This document shows, piece by piece, positions 39,401-48,400 of a stretch of 64,000 nt of DNA; position 1 is the first letter of the stretch, and every line of letters starts with the position of its first letter. The stretch lies in NCBI GenBank assembly GCA_032622095.1, contig CP136062.1:225570578-225634577 (forward strand), written 5' to 3'. A program made the position numbers and the translations under genes. Under the pieces are notes generated by a model that was not told the DNA's origin, did not search any database, and worked only from the letters and a program-made list of their open reading frames with translations. This DNA comes from Siphonodentalium dalli (Eukaryota > Mollusca > Scaphopoda > Gadilida > Siphonodentaliidae).

Positions 39401-42400
39401 TTCCGGCACCCCTGCTCTAATGTGAGGTTACTCCTAATTACATGACCTTTGTTTGTTGATTTAACAAACAGAAAGATTATAATACATCACTATTAACTTA
39501 AGATATGTTTCGGAGGCATAAAATATATAACATTGCTGCTGTGCCGTACCTCCTATATACATATATATATAGAGACCTTAAAATGTGAATATAGTGTCCT
39601 AAGTGCGACGTCGGAATACAGCGGCCATTCGAGCTTCCTTTTTTGGGGTTGCTTCGGTGGCCGTGTGGTATTGACGTCGGACTTTGAGTCGCAAGGCGCG
39701 CTCGCCGTCGGGCCGGGGTTCGGATCCCACCCAATCTCAAAAAATTTGCATTGTCTCAAAAATCAAATTTGCTTCTAAAAATAGGCGCCTAGTGTGTTGT
39801 ATAGTCCCAAGCATGTTCTAAGAGCAATGCTCGCCATGTTTCGGAGGCATAAAATATATAACATTGCTGCTGTGCCGTACCTCCTATATACATTAAGATA
39901 TTATGCTTTCTGATAAATATAGCATTTTAAATTCATTTGAGTGATAAAGGGATCTGATCGTAAAGTTCGCCATAGCTGTGTAAGGCAATCGTACTTCGAC
40001 GTATACCGGGCCAGTGTTATCCCTTTTCAATGATTTCACTAGCTGGTTTACGTTGAAGGAAAGTATTTAGTTATTAATGATTGATATTAACCCTTTCAGT
40101 GCCACGGGCCGATGAGCACGGGCCGATCTCATCGGCCCTAATTTACGTTCATTTCTTGTTTTGTTTTGTTTTAGATTTTTTTTTTTTTGGTTTAATTTGT
40201 TTTGGGTATGCTTAAGCATGCCATAGCGAATTTAAAAACAAACTGGATAAAACCTTAGGGGCATGTTATAAGTCAAAACTATCACCAAGTATTCATAGTA
40301 ATAATTTTGATGCCCATGAAAAACGTAAGATTGCCTGGCACCAAACCTACTTAATAAGTATGTTAAAGAATATAAGACAAAATTACTAAAATTGTAAAAA
40401 TTTGTAAAAAATAATAACAAATGATGAAAAATTGTTAGGCCAATGCATTCTCTTATATATGCGAGGCCACCACCTATGGTCGACTCGCATATATAAGAGA
40501 ATGCATTGGCACAGGGTATATGGGTTGATACAAAAATTGGACCTGGCACTCAAAGGGTTAAAGATCTATCGCTTCCTATAACAAGTTTTATAAAGTTTCC
40601 TGGGTATAAAGTTGGTCTATCACTTCCTATAACAAGTTTTTTATAGTTTCCTGTGTATAAAAATGGTCTATCGCTTCCTATAACAAGTTTTATATAGTTT
40701 CCTGTGTATAAAGATGGTCTATCGCTTCCTATAACAAGTTTTATATAGTTTCCTGTGTATAAAGATGGTCTATCGCTTCCTATAACAAGTTTTATATAGT
40801 TTCCTGGGTATAAAGATGGTCTATCGCTTCCTATAACAAGTTTTATATAGTTTCCTGTGTATAAAGATGGTCTATCGCTTCCTATAACAAGTTTTATATA
40901 GTTTCCTGTGTATAAAGATGTCTATCGCATCCTATAACAATATTTTTATAGTTTCCTGTGTATAAAGATGGTCTATCGCTTCCTATAACAAGTTTTATAT
41001 AGTTTCCTGTGTATAAAGATTGGTCTATCGCTTCCTTAACAAGTTTTTATATAGTTTCCTGGGTATAAAAGTTGGTCTATCACTTCTATAACAAGTTTTT
41101 TATAGTTTCCTGTGTATAAAAATGGTCTATCGCTTCTATAACAAGTTTATATAGTTTCCTGTGTATAAAGATGGTCTATCGCTTCCTATAACAAGATTTT
41201 TATAGTTTCCTGTGTATAAAGATGGTCTATCGCTTTTCCTATAACAAGTTTTATATAGTTTCCTGTGTATAAAGATGGTCTATCGCTTCCTATAACAAGT
41301 TTTTATATAGTTTCCTGGGTATAAAGATGGTCTATCGCTTCCTATAACAAGTTTTATATAGTTTCCTGTGTATAAAGATGGTCTATCGCTTCTATAACAA
41401 GTTTTATATAGTTTCCTGTGTATAAAGATGGTCTATCGCTTCCTATAACAAGTTTTATATGGTTTCCTGGGTATAAAATAATAAATATGAGTCGAAAACA
41501 GCTGTCCAGAAGCACATTTTATTTTCAATCATTTTGGGGCATTTTACTGGTCACTGAGCGTAGAAAGTGGGAGAACTCTTTCTCTATCTGAGATAACGTG
41601 AATATGACAGTCTGTTCTAAAAATAGTTATGAAAAATTGTCCCGATCGATTATCACATTATATGAGAAAATATCAATATAAAATCAATGTTAATTCAGAG
41701 AAGTGTTTCCGGACAAAGACTCGTTGACTCATATTTATTTTATTCATACCCCAGAAACTATATAAAACATATATAGTAAGAGATAACCCATCTTTAACAT
41801 AGTGTACACTCTACAGTAATGCCCTAATTAATCGACTGCTTAACCACAGCAGAATTATGGGTAACTTTTCAGGATTTAGTCGGAAGATATGGCTTGTCGA
41901 TTAATTAGGGCATTACTGTATATTGGTAAGCTACATAACAGACACTTTGTTGTGTCTTAAAGTGATTTGAAACACTCTGTTTTGGGCACACAGTGAATAA
42001 ACTTGCTCAAAAGCAGGTATTTAATTAATTTTGTATCAAAATTGCCAGCACATAAAGTCATTCTTTAACAATTTTATAATTTCACCCATACAGAGCCCCA
42101 GACAAACATGAGCAGACGACACTCTTCTATATGCTTCTATATATGTGTGGGGCTCCCTGCAGGGTAATGGATGTTTTTTATTTTATGTTTTTTATGATAA
42201 AAAATTGTTAGGCCAATGCATTCTCTTATATATGCGAGGCGACCTATGGTCGACTCGCATATATAAGAGAATGCATTGGCACAGGGTTAAAAAAATCCGG
42301 ACGATTGGCAGATGTTTATTTACATTTGTGCATAGTTCAGAAAGTGTACATCCATCCAATTTGTTGTTGAATTTTTCGACAATAATAGTTTGAGAAGACA

Positions 42401-45400
42401 TTCTTCAAATGGGTGTAGTCGTAAAATATCAGTTCCAAGTAGTGTGCCAAGCCTGAATTCAGTGTGTCTGTCATTTGCAGAATGAGGCCACAAGAGAGTG
42501 AATTTTGTGACCCTATCCTGCACAGCGGGCTAACATCACAAAATTCACCCTCTGGGGACCTCATTCTGCTTAGGCCTCATCTTTGGGGAAGTATCTATAG
42601 TCTCAAATCGACAATGTTTTTAGTTACTTTTTCCCTTTTCTTCAGTTTCTATATCCCCTAATTTGCAGAAGATAAAAAGCATAATCGAGGTGACTAATGG
42701 GTGAACATTACCAACTTCAACTGGGGAACTTCAATCTAATCCTACGTCTCCCATAGCAGTTGAGGCCTAAGCAGAATGAGGTCCCCAGAGTGTGAATTTG
42801 GTGATGCTAGCCCACTGTGCGGGATTACTAAATTCACCCTCTGGGGACCTCATTCTGCAAATGACAGACACGCTATTTGCAGACTTGGAAATAAACACAA
42901 TTTATTAATACGTCTTAAAATTATTTCCCACTTTTGAATTTGTTTCCAGGTAGACGACCAAAAACTCTGCAGGCTCATCACAGAATACGGGCAAGGGGTT
43001 ATAAAAAGTGCAACAGGTATATACAGTAAAAAATACCCTAATTAATTGACTGCTTAACAACAGCAGAATTATGGGTAACTTTTCAGGATTTAGTCGGAAA
43101 TATGGCTTGTTGCCATTCATCTGAAAGCTCTCGGGGAGAGCTTTCCGATGAATTGCAACAAGCCATATTTCCGACTAAATCCTGAAAAGTTACCCATAAT
43201 TCTGCTGTGGTTAAGCAGTCGATTAATTAGGGCATTACTATATATAAATTAAGTATGATTATAATATGTATAAAGATGCCCAAAACAATTTAGCATCAAG
43301 CCACAATTTTATGAGTCAATTTTCAGTTAGTCGTGCAAGCAACTAAAGACTGAAAATCCCTTAGTTATCAACATCATAACTTTGACAGAACATGTTCGAT
43401 CTCCGATTATTTTTCTCTGTCCGTCTAAGTCACGCTCTATGTATTCAGCATAAACTTAAATATACAGGTGCCGGTGCAACACGTCATCTTCCCTAGGATA
43501 CCCCCCCCACCCTGGATACCCCCCCCACGTGTATGATTAAAAAATAATTTCACTCATTTGATATTGTTTGACCCTGAAATGGCCAGAAATGATTTTTTTG
43601 AGATTTAAATTTTGTTTTGTATTTAACTTTTTTTTTCAAGTGACAAAATTTTATGTCCACACATTTGAATGTTTTATTCTGAAATGGCCAGAAAACCGCT
43701 TTTTGAGATTTAAATTATATATGGATATTTTCTTATTTTTTTCAGATTCCGTGTATGAGATTCCTCTCACAGATTTTGTGAGAGATAACGGTTTGAAGGA
43801 TGTTGAGCTATCATTCCCTGATGTGAGTCTTACATAATCACTGTCCTTTAAAGGCACATTTCATTTTCGATTTACCGATTATTATTTTAATTGTGCATGA
43901 TATACGGTTTTAATAATAATATATGACATAAAATATGATTAAAATAGTATAATTCATCACCATTTAGAATGTCCATGTCTCAGAAGGTGCCCATAGAATA
44001 ATAGAAATTAGCTGAAATCATAGAAACATTTCCCCCGTCTCGCTCCCAGAATGCAAACTAAGCTATAGAGTTATTCCCCTTCCATTGAAAATAGACTTTT
44101 CAGTACAATCTAGATTGTTCACATTTTATTACACCAGATAAGTTGTTAATGCAATGTTTCAGAGCTTCCTCTTTCAAATGGTATATCATATGGCTTATAT
44201 AAACATTACATGGAAAATGTTGCCATTCCAATTGATACATGGAAGTTTCGATAATAAATGAGAATTTGTTCACGCTTACTGAATTAAGAACATTAGTTTC
44301 TGAGCGATCAGTCACTTGGAATTATCATTCATATGTTTCCTAGTTAATATAGCACTAGCATTTGATTGAAATTCAGGCAATTTTCCTCATATCTAATTGA
44401 TATCATGACGACTTCCAATTTTAAATGAATGTGTGTGACACAGGATTCGACAGGAACTATTTTGCTAACTATATGATGTAGTTCTACTATGGTTATAAAC
44501 TTATAACATACGAAATTACATTTGAACATTTACACCCACAGTAGAAATTGATACCCACAGTAGGAAGCTGTATACCCACAGTAGGGTGTAAAGATGAAAT
44601 TTACAGAATAGGTGTTATACACACAACAGAACAGGCAATTATGGTATAAATATATATACACCAGTACCAGTAATCGTATATGGTCAAATGTACAATTTCG
44701 GAGGAAGTGCATTTTGCTGTTATATGTGACCCGCCATGTCAAATCCAGTCGTAAGTCGGGATTTTTTTACCCTGTGCCAATGCATTCTCTTATATATGCG
44801 AGTCGACCATAGGTCGCCTCGCATATATAAGAGAATGCATTGGCCTAACAATTTTTTACAATTTTAATAATTTTTTCTTGTATTCTTTAACAATTTTATA
44901 ATTTCACCCATACAGAGCCCCAGACAAACATGAGCAGACAACACTCTTCTATATGCTTCTATATATGTGTGGGGCTCCTTGCAGGGTAATGGATGTTTTT
45001 TATTTTATGTCCTAAAAATTGTAAGAAACATTTATTTAAAAAAAATGATAAAAAATTGTTAGGCCAATGCATTCCCTTATATATGCGAGGCGACCTATGG
45101 TAGACTCGCATATATAAGAGAATGCATTGGCACAGGGTAAAACAATCCCGACTTACGACTGGATATGATATGGCGGGTCACATATAATGGTAGATGCATT
45201 ATGTGTCAACATTCGAACCCGTTGCATGTTCAGACTGATGAATTTTGCATTTGAACTTTCTTGATTTCTTCAAAATGTATTTTAGTCGGATTCCTTATGT
45301 CATTTTGCATTTTTGGTTTGTTAAAAGCGATCTGAAAACGGATTCTGTATGCCTAGTAGGTGTGTTTTCAGGATTGACTTGTTTCCATTCTTGAATTTTG

Positions 45401-48400
45401 GCGGGTCGGCCTAAATCGGGGTCAACATAATTTAGAGAGCGTTTCGTACTTACAGAAAACGATAGATGGTGCCATCTGGCGTATGGTGATCGGTGCGATT
45501 TGAAATTTCTCCAAACTACTAGATATGACCGTTACATGTATTTTTGAAATTTTTTATGTGATCGGTTAATTCTTGTTGGCTACAGTTGTGATCAAAATTT
45601 AACACTGAGCCCTATGGAGATTCTAGTACTTTGGATAAATGGCGCAACTTTGCATATGATGATATGCGCGTACATGTACTGATATTCCTAAAAAATACTA
45701 AGTATGAAACACAGACTTAGTTTTAAAAAGAATGGATGTGATCAGATGATTCTTGCTGGCTACAGTTGCGATCAAAATTTAACACTTAACCCTATGGAGA
45801 ATTTCGTGTTATGCTCAAACGTTGTTTGTAATATCACTTATTGGCAATCGTGCACAACTATATATGAAGTTTAACACTCGTGTTTGACCCACAGTAACTA
45901 TCCGTGATTTAATAGTAGCAAGATATGATATAGTTATGCCTCAAGATACAGTAATTGGCAAAAGTAAGTGTTGACTGGTTTTTTAATTTCGACAAGATGC
46001 AGCCTGTTGAATCAAATGAAAATATTCACAACAAGACTGTTCACGATGTGATTACATATTATATTATTGTTTTATTTTATACTTGTCTGTCCTGTTGTCC
46101 ACTGACTAGTTTTAAAACCGCATCGTTGATCATAACGGGATGTAGTGTCACAAATACACATGCATAGATGGTAGTTGTTCGTTGTCATTAACTCAATCAT
46201 TGTCATCGGAGTTTATCCCACATGCACTGAGAGAATATGTGTTTTTGCAGGATTTGTGCAACTGATAAATGGACATCTCGGTGCAGCTGAGATCTTTACT
46301 ATAGCAGTATAGGCTTTGCTTTCACACTTCCCACGCCAGTTACTTTTGGCCAACTTCAGTACAGTGACTGAAACCCAACATTCACCATCAATATTCTGAC
46401 CACAGTTAATCTCCACGCTTGGTGTATAGTTGTGAAAATCAAGTAAATTCGAATTTCCAATAAAGTAGAGCTTAATGAGTAAAATAAATATCAACCATAG
46501 TTGCATTTTCTTAGTAACCGTTACTAAGGAGCTATCTGGACCGGTGGCAAAGTCTCCCGATCTTATAATGATCAGTGGCCTATGCAGAACATGGCTACAT
46601 AGTTTTAGACATGCATGTGCCCAACTTTGAACAAAACCAGCACCATGTGATTAGACACTGACTAAATTAAGGCAATACCAATGACTGATTAGTACACCAT
46701 TGTGGTATTTGATTAGCAACCGTTGCTAGCCTTAAATAAGACATCTGGTTCACTTTGACGACCAGGTATATCTCAAATTTCACATTTGAGTATTAACTGC
46801 ATCGGATAAACCCAACCAGGAATTATAGAACAACCATCTATATAAGCCCAGCAATATTTAGCAATACATATGGACATGATAACATTGTTTAACATTTTTA
46901 AACAATACCACCCTGTTCACAGGTATATGGCTAACATATCATTGGCATAGATGAGTTGTTGTAGTTGTTACATGGATGCTGGTCGGGTTTCTCCAAATTT
47001 AATACTAAAACAGAATGATCCATAAGCTACGGTGGCTGGTTTAGGACATGGGATTTTTTTTTATTTTGTGGCCACGAAATAACTATTTTGTGGCCACGAA
47101 ATAACTAATTCGTGGCCACGAAATTACTAATTCGTGGCCACGAAATACTAATTCGTGGCCTTTGCATATACATGTATCCAGATACATTTACAGTATGGTT
47201 ACACTAAGTTGATGTTTTAGAAACAATGCATACGATCGCAAAGAAGCTACTACAAACAACCTTATGGCATGGGACCCGGGCTCTATATATGGGGATAGGA
47301 ACGTCCGATATAAACTAGCCCAGAGAGAATGGGGAAACACGGGTCAGGTGGCTCCAAGACAAACTGAATATTCATTAGTTTTTACCACAAGGGATGGAAT
47401 GGGAATGACATTTCTCTCGGCATATTGGCCAATTTAAGTCAAATAAGGGGTTTAGTAGGGTGGGCCCAAAACAAACTTATAAATTTCACCCCTTTCAACA
47501 ATACCGATCCAAAATGGTCGCCGCTCAGAAGGGGTCAAAGAGGTACACATTATTTCTCGGTCACTTGAACGACATAGATCAAATAAAGGGTGTTGTACCG
47601 TGGCTCGCAAAGCAAGCTAAATTTTCACACCTTCAGCCCATGCACTCTAGCGAAAATAATAACTGATCAGAGGGGTCCATATATGGCACAGTGTGTTGTA
47701 GGGTGACCCCTGAGACAAACTAAATATTCACCCGCTTCCACCATCCCCGACCCAAAATGGCCACCCCAGATGGGTCCAAATATGGCACCTATACAATTTC
47801 TCGGCCCCTTATCCGTTTGATGTGGTATAAATTGGTGCTGTATAGGGTGGCCCCAAGATATACTGAATGTCGTGGGTGCCTATTTAACCCACCCCCACAG
47901 GACGGCGGCAACATTGGATCGGGTTGGTGAAAGGGATGATTACTTAATTTGTTTTACGGGCCACCCTACAACACCCTTTATCTCAAATCGCCGTGGCTCA
48001 TGCCAAGATGGTGGACAACTACAACCAGATCATCTCTATCCGCTTCCATTACAACAATGGGACTGACGATCGTATATCACAATTAGTTATTTCGTGGCCA
48101 CGAATTATTTATTTCGTCGCCACGAATAAGTTATTTCGTGGCCACGACTTAGTAAAAAAAATATTCCCATGTTCTAAAAGTTTTGACTGACACTTACATA
48201 AATATGACTCGCAGATTTGTTAGCACACAACTCCGTATTATGCGGTACTTCGTCCTGGCAATAAACATTAATTTTGTCAATTGATGAAAAAACACCATCA
48301 ATCAATTTTACAACGATATCCTGAAACTTTAGTAAATTGTCAAACTATCTATATGGTTCAACGTTAAATTTTGATCGCAACTGTAGTACTGTACCCACAG

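Noticed and set aside
39658-39727. tRNA-Ser gene
   Set aside because: A and B boxes are present, but no acceptor stem pairs and a non-tRNA tail follows; a SINE explains it better.
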